Of a stretch of 64,000 bases of DNA, positions 1 to 8,956 are shown in pieces; position 1 is the stretch's first letter, and each line of letters begins with the position of its first letter. This stretch comes from CAVXFS01 sp963761115 (GTDB taxonomy: Bacteria > Pseudomonadota > Gammaproteobacteria > Burkholderiales > Gallionellaceae), in contig CAVXFS010000003.1 of the NCBI GenBank assembly GCA_963761115.1, positions 186,001 to 250,000 of the forward strand. The letters are read 5' to 3'. The translations under genes were made by a program, and so were the position numbers. The notes beneath the pieces are model-generated. The model did not search any database. It saw only the letters and a program-made list of their open reading frames with translations, and had not been told where the DNA came from.

Positions 1-1
1 C

Positions 2-628
2 CTGAACATCCATGCATCACTACTGCCCCGTTGGCGCGGGGCGGCGCCAATCCAGCGTGCCATCCTTGCCGGCGACAACGAGACAGGCATTACCATCATG
101 CAGATGGACGAAGGACTGGATACCGGGGACATGCTGTTGAAAAAATCCTGTCAAATTTCTCCGCACGAAAATGCCGATGCACTGCATGCCAAATTGGCGA
201 CACTGGGCGCGGAAGCGATTGTTGAAGCATTGCATTTACTGGTGCAGGGAAAGCTGAAATCTGAACCGCAGGACGATATGCATGCAACCTATGCTGCCAA
301 GCTCAGCAAGGCTGAGGCACAAATCGATTGGCGCGGCGATGCTGTGCAGATCGGTCGCATGGTGCGGGCATTCAATCCTTTCCCTGTCGCTCAGGCAAAG
401 TTAAACGGCATGACCGTTAAAATTTGGCAAGCCAGCGTGCAAATTGATCAATCAGGTGAACCCGGAACGGTGCTTTCGGTTGGAAAGGACGGCATAGTCG
501 TAGCATGTGGCCGGGGAGCCTTGTGTCTGAAAGTATTGCAACGACCCAATTCCAAGGCTATGAGTTCAGTACAGTTTATCCAGGGGTGCCCATTGCGGCC
601 GGGTGACTGTTTCGGTTTATTGGTCTGA
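2..628 (+). CDS. fmt: methionyl-tRNA formyltransferase, 5'-truncated by window edge
   Basis: Fmt adds a formyl group from 10-formyl-THF to initiator Met-tRNA in the cytoplasm. The visible part opens with LNIHASLLPRWRGAAPIQ, the formyltransferase active-site segment holding the catalytic Asn and His (N108 and H110 in E. coli numbering). The catalytic Asp follows in DEGLDTGDML. The C-terminal OB-like tRNA-binding domain is complete through the stop. About 106 N-terminal residues lie outside the window. The next gene, rsmB, starts one base after the stop; fmt-rsmB adjacency is common in proteobacteria and supports cotranscription. Confidence 0.96.
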   Translation: MNIHASLLPRWRGAAPIQRAILAGDNETGITIMQMDEGLDTGDMLLKKSCQISPHENADALHAKLATLGAEAIVEALHLLVQGKLKSEPQDDMHATYAAKLSKAEAQIDWRGDAVQIGRMVRAFNPFPVAQAKLNGMTVKIWQASVQIDQSGEPGTVLSVGKDGIVVACGRGALCLKVLQRPNSKAMSSVQFIQGCPLRPGDCFGLLV

Positions 629-629
629 T

Positions 630-1898
630 ATGCAATCGGTACAACTGGTCGCAGCACAGGTCGTGAGCAATGTGATGGCTGGACGGAACCTGAGCAATGA
701 ATTGGCCACCCTGCAATCTTCATCCAATTTCTCTCCACGACATCGGGCGGCACTGCAAGACTTGAGTTATGGCACATTAAGGCATTACGGGAGGCTGTCA
801 TGCGTGCTGCAGCGATTGCTGCGCAAACCGGTTCAGGACGAGCGATTACGCTACCTGATGCTGGTTGCGTTGTATCAGCTACAATTCAGTAAATCTCCTC
901 CCTACGCCATCGTGGACCATGCTGTAAGTGCGGCGCGCAAACTCAATCCAGTATTGGGCGGTTTGGTAAATGCGATACTTCGCAATTTTCTGCGCAACAA
1001 AGAGTCTCTGTATGCATCGGCAGCCGGCAGCGATGAAGGGCGTTACTCTTACCAGCAATGGTGGATAGATATGGTCAAGGCTCAGTATGGTGAGCAGGCT
1101 GAAACGATCCTGATAGCCGGCAACCTGCATCCACCAATGACGCTACGCGCAAACCGCCGTCGTATAAAGTCCGCCGAATACTTGGTGCAGTTGGAGCAGC
1201 AGGAAATTTCGGCCATATCGATAGAACCTGGAGCGATATTGCTGAAACATCCTGTGTCCGTGGAAAAACTTCCGGGTTTTTTCGAAGGGTTGGTTTCGGT
1301 TCAGGATGCAGGCGCCCAATATGCAGCCCTGCTGCTGGATGTGCATGACGAGATGCGAGTGCTGGATGCGTGTGCCGCCCCAGGCGGCAAAAGCCTGCAT
1401 TTGCTCGAGTTGGCGGATATAGATCTGCTTGCGCTGGACAGAGACGCCAAGCGTCTGGAACGTGTAAGGGATAATTTGCAACGCTTGCAATATTCCGCCC
1501 GCCTGCAGTGCGGTGATGCGGCCCAGCCCGAAACATGGTGGGACGGGAAACCTTTTCAACGGATTCTGGCAGATGTTCCCTGTTCCGCTTCCGGCGTGGT
1601 TCGACGTCATCCTGATATCAAATGGTTGCGCCGTCGGAATGACATTGACAGTTTTGCACGACAGCAAATGCAAATCCTCGATGTGTTGTGGCGGCTGCTG
1701 GCGAGAGATGGTAAATTGCTTTACTCGACTTGCTCCATATTTGCGCAGGAGAACGGTCAACTCATCAATGAATTCTTGCAACAACATGATGATGCCCGGC
1801 AATTAGAATTGTCCGTGCCTGACATGATTGAAGGGCAGCTACTTCCAAATGAAAGACACGACGGCTTTTTTTTCGCGCTACTGCATAAATGCTTGTGA
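630..1898 (+). CDS. rsmB: 16S rRNA (cytosine967-C5)-methyltransferase RsmB
   Basis: RsmB (Sun/Fmu) makes m5C967 in 16S rRNA using SAM. The N-terminal 140 residues look like the NusB-like RNA-binding domain. The Rossmann methyltransferase domain shows the SAM loop DACAAPGGK, the catalytic DVPCSASG (Cys318) and the second cysteine in STCS (Cys368). HPDIKWLRR is a family signature. The 422-residue length fits. I chose the ATG just after the fmt stop; a GTG 27 bases upstream in frame would overlap fmt and add residues not typical of the family. Confidence 0.95.
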   Translation: MQSVQLVAAQVVSNVMAGRNLSNELATLQSSSNFSPRHRAALQDLSYGTLRHYGRLSCVLQRLLRKPVQDERLRYLMLVALYQLQFSKSPPYAIVDHAVSAARKLNPVLGGLVNAILRNFLRNKESLYASAAGSDEGRYSYQQWWIDMVKAQYGEQAETILIAGNLHPPMTLRANRRRIKSAEYLVQLEQQEISAISIEPGAILLKHPVSVEKLPGFFEGLVSVQDAGAQYAALLLDVHDEMRVLDACAAPGGKSLHLLELADIDLLALDRDAKRLERVRDNLQRLQYSARLQCGDAAQPETWWDGKPFQRILADVPCSASGVVRRHPDIKWLRRRNDIDSFARQQMQILDVLWRLLARDGKLLYSTCSIFAQENGQLINEFLQQHDDARQLELSVPDMIEGQLLPNERHDGFFFALLHKCL

Positions 1899-1908
1899 CA
1901 AATACCCG

Positions 1909-2598
1909 ATGATAGAAAACACAACACAGGAAGCGGGAAATGGAGGATGGGTAAGTGCGCAGTTCAAGGCAGTTAACGCCATCCATCGCTTGTATGTGCG
2001 GGGAATGGCGGTGGTCTTTTGTGCGCTCCTTGCCGTAGTCTGCCTCATGTCTGCAGCTCATGCTGACGGTATAGAGGTACGCAAGACAGATGCGCATTTT
2101 TCTGGCGGATATTTCCAGCTGTCGGCAGATTTCAAGATCCGGCTCAATCCGGTCATCGAACAAGCGCTGGAACAGGGGATACCACTTTATTTCAACAGCG
2201 AATTTACCCTGACTCATCCGCGCTGGTACTGGTTTGATGAAGTGGTTGCGCATAGTGAACAAGTCACGAAATTGTCTTACAGTACGCTTACGCGCCAATA
2301 TCGCATTTCCCGCGGTGCCTTGTTCCAGAATTTCTCCAGCCTCGACGAGGCACTACGCATCATCGAGCACCATACGGCAACGCCGATACCGGCAGACCTG
2401 GTAAATGGCGGCGGTAGCTATATTTCGGAAAAGCTGTTCAAGAAAGATAATAATTATGTCGCATCGGTGCGCCTGCGCCTGGATATATCGCAATTGCCCA
2501 AACCCCTGCAGGTGAATGCACTGGCCAGTGATGACTGGAATTTCGATTCCGACTGGTATCGCTGGATCGTATATCCAGATACTGCCGACCATAATTAA
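1909..2598 (+). CDS. DUF4390 domain-containing secreted protein
   Basis: This matches the DUF4390 family, whose biochemical function is unknown. A hydrophobic stretch (AVVFCALLAVVCL) ends in a plausible signal-peptidase site AHA-DG, so the mature part, rich in beta-strand sequence and aromatic residues, is probably periplasmic. The start is uncertain. The ATG 11 bases after rsmB gives a long polar leader before the hydrophobic segment, while an in-frame ATG at 2005 with a GGGG-rich upstream gives a conventional signal peptide. The gene sits between rsmB and an NtrY-type kinase, an arrangement common in betaproteobacteria that hints at a membrane or envelope link to the kinase. Confidence 0.8.
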   Translation: MIENTTQEAGNGGWVSAQFKAVNAIHRLYVRGMAVVFCALLAVVCLMSAAHADGIEVRKTDAHFSGGYFQLSADFKIRLNPVIEQALEQGIPLYFNSEFTLTHPRWYWFDEVVAHSEQVTKLSYSTLTRQYRISRGALFQNFSSLDEALRIIEHHTATPIPADLVNGGGSYISEKLFKKDNNYVASVRLRLDISQLPKPLQVNALASDDWNFDSDWYRWIVYPDTADHN

Positions 2599-2610
2599 GG
2601 GCTTTCAGGC

Positions 2611-4734
2611 ATGAAGTATCTGATTTTCGTCAGCACGTTGATTGGGGGCCTGCTACTGTACCTGTTGTCCAGCGCCAGCGCCAAGACCGACCTGTTTGCA
2701 AATAACTATTATGGATTGCTGGCGTTAGCGGGAATATTGGCGTTTTGTCTTATTGTTCTGGTCGGCTACCAGCTCTGGCAACTATATAGCAAGATAAAAG
2801 CCCGCGTGTTCGGCGCCAAGCTGTCTTTGCGGTTGGCGGTGTTTTTTACCTTGATTGCAATCCTGCCTGGATTGCTGATGTATGTCGTATCAGTGCAGTT
2901 TCTAAGTAAAAGTATCGAATCGTGGTTTGATGTGCGGGTGGAAAAAGCGTTGGAGGGTGGCCTTAATCTGGGTCGTAGTTCCCTGGAAAGCGGACTTCAT
3001 GAACTGGGGATGAAGGCTCAATTTACCGCCTCGTTACTTGCGGCGCAGAACCTTGACCAATATCCGCATACGTTGAAGGGCCTGATAGTCAATGACGCGG
3101 AACAGGAAGCTTCCCTGTACAGCGACAAGGGTAAATTGCTAACCTTTGCAGGTGGCAAGCTAAAGGCGCCGACGGATGTTCCGGATGTCTCCATGCTGAG
3201 TGAAGCGTTGAGCAAGGGTTTATACAGCATCATTGATATCCGGCCTGATAACAGTTTGATCTTGCGGGTTCTGGTACCAATCAAGCTGAAAAACAGTCGA
3301 TACGGTAATAGTGTGTTGCAGTTTGTTCAGCCTGTTCCAAAACAGCTTTCCCGCGACGCAAAAACAGTGCAGGATGTTTATCGTGATTACCAGCAATTAA
3401 CGTTGTCCCGTTTGGGGTTAAAACGATTATTTGGCCTGACTCTGACCCTATCACTGTTTATCGTCATGTTAAGCGCGGTATCTGCCGCTTTTTTTATCAG
3501 CAATCGCATGAGTGCACCACTTGCCGTGCTGGCGGAAGGAACGCGTGCAGTGGCTCAGGGTGATTTTTCGCACCAGCATCCGGTAGAGAGTAGCGACGAA
3601 TTAGGTGCGTTGACCGGGTTATTCAACCAGATGACATCGCAATTGGCCGAGGCGAAAGCCATGAGCGAAAAGCAGCAACTACAGGTAAAGAATGCCAAGG
3701 CATATCTTGAAAGCGTGCTGGGACACCTGTCTTCCGGCGTTATGGTTGTAGATGATCGATTCAGATTGCGCACGGTCAACAGCAGTGCGATTCAGATATT
3801 GGGTGCGCCACTGCCGGAAATGCAGGGGATACCACTGTCGGAAATAGCCGAACAGTATCCGTTGTTGAGGCCATTTTGCAATAATGTAATGCAAGCTTTC
3901 GAAGAAAATCTGGATAATGAATGGCAGCGCCAGATTGAGAGACTAAGTAAGAACGGCAATCAGATGCTGCTAGTGCGGGGAACAAAGTTGGCAACAGCAG
4001 TTGAAAATGGTCATGTAGTGGTGTTCGATGACATAACCTATCTGTTGCAGGCGGAACGCCATGCGGCATGGGGAGAGGTTGCGCGCAGGCTGGCGCACGA
4101 AATCAAGAATCCACTGACGCCAATTCAACTTTCTGCAGAACGATTGCAGCACAAGTTAAGCGTCAAGCTCGACGAGGAAGGAGCTCAGCTTCTGGAGCGG
4201 GCCACACGTACCATCGTTAGTCAGGTAGCAGCGATGAAGAACATGGTTATGGAATTTGCGGATTATGCCCGCGCCTCTTCGCCCAAGCTGACCGAACTGG
4301 ATATGCATCAGTTATTACGAGAGGTCCTGGGATTATATGAAGCAAATAGCATCGTGATTTCTTTGCATCTTGATGCGACCCAATCAATGGTAAGGGGGGA
4401 TTCGACGCGTTTGCGCCAGGTGATACACAATCTGTTACAGAATGCTCAGGATGAATTACAGAAAGTGGTTCAACCCGAAATAATCTTGATCACATCCAGT
4501 CACGAGAGTTCATTCGAATTGATCGTCCAGGATAACGGTAACGGATTTCCCGAACATCTTATCGCGCGCGCGTTTGAGCCTTACATGACAACCAAGTCTA
4601 AAGGAACCGGGTTGGGATTGGCGATCGTGAAGAAAATAGTGGAAGAACATGGCGGGAAAATAGCCATTGAAAATATGGCAAGGGGAGGCACACAAGTAAG
4701 TGTTATCCTGCCTCTATTAGTCGAGGTGGCATGA
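2611..4734 (+). CDS. ntrY: NtrY-type membrane sensor histidine kinase
   Basis: This 707-residue protein has the NtrY layout. Hydrophobic segments lie near residues 4-22, 34-57 and 73-97, followed by a periplasmic sensor region and a last membrane helix near 277-300. HAMP, PAS, HisKA and HATPase domains follow. The phospho-acceptor is His496 in RRLAHEIKNPLTP. The N box is HNLLQNAQDEL, and ATP-lid glycine boxes are DNGNGF and GTGLGLAIVKK. NtrY proteins phosphorylate NtrX and control nitrogen or redox-linked genes in several proteobacteria; the signal here cannot be read from sequence. The stop overlaps the start of the response regulator, so the pair is translationally coupled. Confidence 0.92.
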   Translation: MKYLIFVSTLIGGLLLYLLSSASAKTDLFANNYYGLLALAGILAFCLIVLVGYQLWQLYSKIKARVFGAKLSLRLAVFFTLIAILPGLLMYVVSVQFLSKSIESWFDVRVEKALEGGLNLGRSSLESGLHELGMKAQFTASLLAAQNLDQYPHTLKGLIVNDAEQEASLYSDKGKLLTFAGGKLKAPTDVPDVSMLSEALSKGLYSIIDIRPDNSLILRVLVPIKLKNSRYGNSVLQFVQPVPKQLSRDAKTVQDVYRDYQQLTLSRLGLKRLFGLTLTLSLFIVMLSAVSAAFFISNRMSAPLAVLAEGTRAVAQGDFSHQHPVESSDELGALTGLFNQMTSQLAEAKAMSEKQQLQVKNAKAYLESVLGHLSSGVMVVDDRFRLRTVNSSAIQILGAPLPEMQGIPLSEIAEQYPLLRPFCNNVMQAFEENLDNEWQRQIERLSKNGNQMLLVRGTKLATAVENGHVVVFDDITYLLQAERHAAWGEVARRLAHEIKNPLTPIQLSAERLQHKLSVKLDEEGAQLLERATRTIVSQVAAMKNMVMEFADYARASSPKLTELDMHQLLREVLGLYEANSIVISLHLDATQSMVRGDSTRLRQVIHNLLQNAQDELQKVVQPEIILITSSHESSFELIVQDNGNGFPEHLIARAFEPYMTTKSKGTGLGLAIVKKIVEEHGGKIAIENMARGGTQVSVILPLLVEVA

Positions 4735-5375
4735 TGGCAGCAAAAAAAATTCTGGTAGTAGACGATGAGATCGGGATACGCGAACTGCTTTCCGAAATTT
4801 TGTTTGATGAGGGTTACCAAGTCTTCCTTGCGGAAAATGCGGTCCAGGCCAGGGATCTTCGTAACCAACAAAATCCGGACCTGGTTTTGCTGGATATCTG
4901 GATGCCCGATACTGATGGCATTGCGCTTTTAAAGGAATGGGTGTCACAAGACCTGTTGACCATGCCGGTAATCATGATGTCCGGACATGGGACCATAGAA
5001 ACGGCGGTAGAAGCGACACGTATTGGAGCAGTAGACTTTCTGGAAAAGCCAATTGCACTTCATCGTTTGCTCGACACCATAGCCAAAGCCATACGTCAGG
5101 GAGTTTCGCCCGTTACTAAAGAATCTTCTCTGCAAAGCGATGCATCCACTTCTGATGCGGCGAAGTTGTTTTCATTGCCTTTGGACTTGCCTTTGCGAGA
5201 AGCGCGCGACTATTTTGACACGCTCTACTTCAAATACCATATGCAAAGAGAGAACGGCAATATCACCCATGTGGCCCAGAAAGCAGGCCTGGAGCGCACC
5301 CACTTGTATCGAAAGCTAAAACAGCTTGGTATCAAGGTCGCCAAAAAAACTTCCGAAGACAAGGAAGACAAGTAA
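4731..5375 (+). CDS. short NtrX-like response regulator: receiver plus Fis-type HTH, no AAA+ domain
   Basis: The first 120 residues are a receiver domain: acidic pocket VVDDE, phospho-acceptor Asp55 in LLDIWMPDTDGI, conserved Lys in LEKPI. DIWMPDTDG is typical of NtrX receivers. After a short linker the protein goes straight to a Fis-like helix-turn-helix (NITHVAQKAGLERTHLYRKL). The sigma54-activating AAA+ domain of about 240 residues, normal in NtrX, is absent. The protein is 214 residues rather than roughly 450. There is no coding gap or frameshift, so it looks naturally compact and probably regulates without sigma54 ATPase activity. Two adjacent ATGs (4731 or 4734) are possible starts. Confidence 0.88.
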   Translation: MMAAKKILVVDDEIGIRELLSEILFDEGYQVFLAENAVQARDLRNQQNPDLVLLDIWMPDTDGIALLKEWVSQDLLTMPVIMMSGHGTIETAVEATRIGAVDFLEKPIALHRLLDTIAKAIRQGVSPVTKESSLQSDASTSDAAKLFSLPLDLPLREARDYFDTLYFKYHMQRENGNITHVAQKAGLERTHLYRKLKQLGIKVAKKTSEDKEDK

Positions 5376-5477
5376 GCCGCACAAGGAAATCTGGCAGATT
5401 TTAAAGTCAGTCAACGGCAAGCTTTATTATGCCCATATTTGAAGATATGTTTTTCCGCTAATAACATGCAAGCGATA

Positions 5478-5507
5478 TTGCCAAGTCGTTTAGTCAAGAA
5501 ATGTAAT
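5478..5507 (+). promoter_or_regulatory. putative sigma70 promoter for tkt
   Basis: TTGCCA and TGTAAT (5 of 6 matches to TATAAT) are separated by 18 bases and lie about 110 bases before the transketolase start, in the only sizeable gap between the two-component genes and the Calvin-cycle block. The rest of the 239-base gap is AT-rich and shows no clear terminator for the regulator gene. Prediction by eye only. Confidence 0.4.
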
Positions 5508-5614
5508 AGCTTGCGGCTGTTGCCCTAAACATGCCGGTACGGCATAATTGTTTCCCTTTGTTTGGGCGAAACTCAAATTTAACCCGTCAGGAATGTTCAG
5601 GAGACCAGCAAGAG

Positions 5615-7630
5615 ATGGCTACGACGCGAAATGTAACTCCCCCCAAGTTCAATGACACCACGGGTGCAATCCGTGCCTTGGCAATGGATGCCGTCCAAAA
5701 AGCCAATTCCGGCCACCCCGGTGCACCGATGGGGATGGCTGAGATCGCCGAAGTGTTATGGAATCACCACCTGCGGCATAACCCGGTCAATCCAAAATGG
5801 TCCGATCGTGATCGTTTCGTGTTATCCAACGGCCATGGTTCGATGTTGATATACGCATTGCTGCACTTGACCGGCTATGACCTGCCGATCGAGGAACTGA
5901 AGCGTTTCCGCCAGTTGCATTCCAAGACCCCAGGCCATCCCGAGTATGGTTATACCGCCGGCGTGGAAACGACCACTGGCCCGCTGGGGCAGGGCATTAC
6001 CAATGCAGTAGGTATGGCGATGGCCGAAAAGTTGCTGGCCAATGAATTCAACAAGCCCGGTCATGAGATCGTCGACCACCACACCTATGTGTTCATGGGT
6101 GACGGCTGCATGATGGAGGGTATCTCGCATGAATCCTGCGCACTGGCCGGTACCTGGGGCTTGGGTAAGCTGATCGCTTTCTGGGATGACAACGATATCT
6201 CGATCGACGGACATGTTGGTGCCTGGTTCACCGATGATACGGCTAAACGTTTCGAAGCCTATGGCTGGCATGTGATCGCCGATGTGCAGGGCCACGATCC
6301 TGCGGCCATCGATGCGGCTATCAACGCAGCCAAGGCGGTCACCGACAAGCCTTCACTGATTTGCTGCAAGACCATCATCGGCGCCGGTTCGCCGAACAAG
6401 GAAGGCACCCATGACGTACATGGCGCTGCGCTGGGTGATGCGGAAATAGCCGCAACACGTGCGCATATCGGCTGGAACTATCCTCCGTTTGAAGTTCCTG
6501 CTCATGTGTATCAGGCGTGGGATGCGCGCACCAAGGGTGCGGGGCTGGAAAAACTCTGGAACAACAAATTCGACGAATACCGCAAGGCGTACCCGAATGA
6601 AGCTGCCGAGTTCGAGCGTCGTACGAAGGGCGAGTTGCCGGCCAACTGGACAGAACATGCCGCGCAGGCCATCGCGCAGATCAACGAGAAAGCCGAGACC
6701 ATTGCTACCCGCAAGGCTTCGCAAAACGCGATCAATGCACTGGTTCCGGCATTGCCGGAATTCCTCGGCGGCTCCGCCGACCTGACCGGTTCCAACCTGA
6801 CCAACTGGACGGGCGCCCATCACGTAAACGGCAAGAAACCCGGCAATTACATCAGCTACGGCGTGCGCGAGTTCGGCATGTCGGCGATCATGAACGGCAT
6901 GGCACTGCATGGTGGCCTGCTGCCGTTCGGCGGCACCTTCCTGATGTTCTCGGAATACGCGCGCAATGCCTTGCGCATGGCCGCGCTGATGAAACAGCGG
7001 GTGATCTTCGTGTACACCCACGATTCCATCGGCCTGGGTGAAGACGGCCCGACACACCAGCCAGTGGAACAGACCACCACCTTGCGTTACATCCCCAACA
7101 TGGATACCTGGCGCCCGTGCGACACCGTTGAATCCATGGTGTCCTGGGTATGTGCAGTGGAGCGCACCACCGGCCCCTCTTCGCTGATCTTCAGCCGCCA
7201 GAATCTGGCGTTCCAGAAACGCGATGCAGCGCAGATCGCCAACATCCGCAAGGGCGGCTACGTGCTGTCAGAAGCCGCCAACGGCAAGCCACAAGCAATA
7301 CTCATCGCCACCGGATCCGAAGTCGACCTGGCGATCAAGGCACAACAAGCGCTGGCAGCCGAAGGCGTCAACGTGCGCGTGGTATCGATGCCCTCGACCA
7401 ACGTGTTCGACCGTCAGGACCAGGCTTACAAGGACAGCGTATTAACCGGGGGGCTCAAGCGTGTGGCCATCGAAGCAGGCGTGACCGGATACTGGTACAA
7501 ATACGTCGGGCTGGAAGGTGCTGTGATTGGCATGGACTGCTTCGGTGAATCCGCTCCGGCACCCGAGCTGTTCAAGCACTTCGGCTTTACCGTGGAAAAT
7601 ATCGTCAATACAGTCAAGGGTATTTTGTAA
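5615..7630 (+). CDS. tkt: transketolase
   Basis: Transketolase moves two-carbon ketol units between sugar phosphates. In an autotroph it regenerates ribulose 5-phosphate precursors in the Calvin cycle (CbbT role). The protein has 671 residues, normal for the family. The thiamine diphosphate motif begins at GDG near residue 162 and ends in WDDN. SGHPGAPMG near the N-terminus and the pyrimidine-domain segment THDSIGLGEDGPTHQPVE are family hallmarks. The start was chosen at the ATG preceded by AGGAG; an earlier in-frame ATG would add 28 atypical residues. It heads the run tkt-gap-pgk-pyk-fba. Confidence 0.96.
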   Translation: MATTRNVTPPKFNDTTGAIRALAMDAVQKANSGHPGAPMGMAEIAEVLWNHHLRHNPVNPKWSDRDRFVLSNGHGSMLIYALLHLTGYDLPIEELKRFRQLHSKTPGHPEYGYTAGVETTTGPLGQGITNAVGMAMAEKLLANEFNKPGHEIVDHHTYVFMGDGCMMEGISHESCALAGTWGLGKLIAFWDDNDISIDGHVGAWFTDDTAKRFEAYGWHVIADVQGHDPAAIDAAINAAKAVTDKPSLICCKTIIGAGSPNKEGTHDVHGAALGDAEIAATRAHIGWNYPPFEVPAHVYQAWDARTKGAGLEKLWNNKFDEYRKAYPNEAAEFERRTKGELPANWTEHAAQAIAQINEKAETIATRKASQNAINALVPALPEFLGGSADLTGSNLTNWTGAHHVNGKKPGNYISYGVREFGMSAIMNGMALHGGLLPFGGTFLMFSEYARNALRMAALMKQRVIFVYTHDSIGLGEDGPTHQPVEQTTTLRYIPNMDTWRPCDTVESMVSWVCAVERTTGPSSLIFSRQNLAFQKRDAAQIANIRKGGYVLSEAANGKPQAILIATGSEVDLAIKAQQALAAEGVNVRVVSMPSTNVFDRQDQAYKDSVLTGGLKRVAIEAGVTGYWYKYVGLEGAVIGMDCFGESAPAPELFKHFGFTVENIVNTVKGIL

Positions 7631-7780
7631 CTGTCCGGATAACATTTCAACGAACCTTTAATGGTTAGCCGAAGGCCGGAAGAAAACCATGGGCCGGATA
7701 TTTGACGTGACCCCGTAGCGGCAGCCATTGAGGGGACGCCCACATACAAAGATTTCATAAAACTACGTAGGGAGAAAAGT

Positions 7781-8779
7781 ATGACAATCAAAGTTGGTAT
7801 CAATGGATTTGGCCGCATCGGGCGCATGGCGTTCCGTGCTGCCGCCAAGGATTTTCCCGGCATCGAGGTAGTCGCAATCAACGATTTGCTGGAGCCGGAT
7901 TACCTGGCATACATGCTGAAGTACGACTCGGTTCATGGACGTTTCAATGGCGATGTGGCGGTTAAAGGAAGCAATCTGGTGGTGAACGGCAAAACCATCC
8001 GCCTGACCGCAGAACGTGATCCCGCTAACCTCAAGTGGAACGAAGCAGGCGTGGATATCGTGATCGAATGCACCGGTTTTTTCCTGACCAAGGATACCTG
8101 CCAGAAACATATCGACGCAGGCGCCAAAAAGGTGGTGCAGTCCGCTCCTTCCAAGGACGATACGCCGATGTTCGTGTATGGGGTGAACCACGGAAAATAT
8201 TCTGGTGAAGCCATCGTTTCCGCCGCCTCCTGCACCACCAACGCGCTGGCGCCGGTGGCCAAGGTGCTGAACGACACCTTTGGTATCAAGCGTGGCCTGA
8301 TGACTACGGTGCATGCGGCAACCGCGACCCAGAAGACAGTCGACGGGCCGTCCAACAAGGATTGGCGCGGCGGTCGCGGCATCCTGGAAAACATCATCCC
8401 GTCTTCCACTGGTGCCGCCAAGGCGGTAGGCAAGGTGATCCCGGAACTGAACAAGAAGCTGACCGGGATGGCCTTCCGGGTGCCGACTTCCGACGTTTCC
8501 GTGGTTGACCTGACGGTCGAGTTGAACAAGGAAGCTACTTATGAGGCCATCTGCGCCGCCATGAAGGCTGCTTCCGAGGGGGCGTTGAAGGGCGTGTTGG
8601 GTTACACCGACGAGAAGGTGGTTTCCACCGATTTCCGTGGCTGCACCACCCCATCGATCTTCGATGCCGAAGCAGGGATCGCGCTGGATCCCACCTTTGT
8701 CAAGGTGGTGGCCTGGTACGACAACGAATACGGCTACACCTGCAACATGATGCGCATGGTGGAGCACGTAGCGAAATAA
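7781..8779 (+). CDS. gap: glyceraldehyde-3-phosphate dehydrogenase, type I
   Basis: GAPDH interconverts 1,3-bisphosphoglycerate and glyceraldehyde 3-phosphate and runs in the reductive direction in carbon fixation. The 332-residue protein starts with the Rossmann motif INGFGRIGR. The catalytic cysteine is Cys151 in SCTTN, and the catalytic His lies in TTVHAATATQ. The start has GGGAG about 8 bases upstream. The C-terminal WYDNEYGY is conserved. The 150-base gap after tkt shows no obvious terminator, so it may be cotranscribed or have its own promoter. Confidence 0.96.
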   Translation: MTIKVGINGFGRIGRMAFRAAAKDFPGIEVVAINDLLEPDYLAYMLKYDSVHGRFNGDVAVKGSNLVVNGKTIRLTAERDPANLKWNEAGVDIVIECTGFFLTKDTCQKHIDAGAKKVVQSAPSKDDTPMFVYGVNHGKYSGEAIVSAASCTTNALAPVAKVLNDTFGIKRGLMTTVHAATATQKTVDGPSNKDWRGGRGILENIIPSSTGAAKAVGKVIPELNKKLTGMAFRVPTSDVSVVDLTVELNKEATYEAICAAMKAASEGALKGVLGYTDEKVVSTDFRGCTTPSIFDAEAGIALDPTFVKVVAWYDNEYGYTCNMMRMVEHVAK

Positions 8780-8780
8780 G

Positions 8781-8881
8781 GCAGCTGGTAGCCGGTAGCT
8801 TGTAGCAAGTAGCCCGAAGATGCCGTGCGCGAAGCGCACACATTAAGGAGCTACCAGCTACCAGCTACTGGCTACAAGCTA
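8781..8881 (+). repeat. nested inverted repeat with TAGC-type short repeats between gap and pgk
   Basis: The left arm (8781-8813) and right arm (8849-8881) are built from degenerate units such as GTAGC, CTGGTAGC and CTTGTAGC. They complement each other at about 27 of 33 positions. The loop contains a perfect small hairpin, GTGCGC-GAA-GCGCAC (8825-8839). There is no U-tract after it, so it is not a classical terminator. In RNA it could act as a processing site or stability element between the two cistrons. It could equally be a neutral intergenic repeat. Confidence 0.6.
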
Positions 8882-8956
8882 CCCGCTTCAACAAGTGAGT
8901 TGTAAGGCTTGGGAATACCCAGCCCTTACCGCTTAAAGAATATCCAGGAGAACGTG

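Noticed and set aside
7763..8839. 358-codon minus-strand frame over gap
   Set aside because: Antisense shadow of GAPDH; His- and Gly-rich with no recognisable features.
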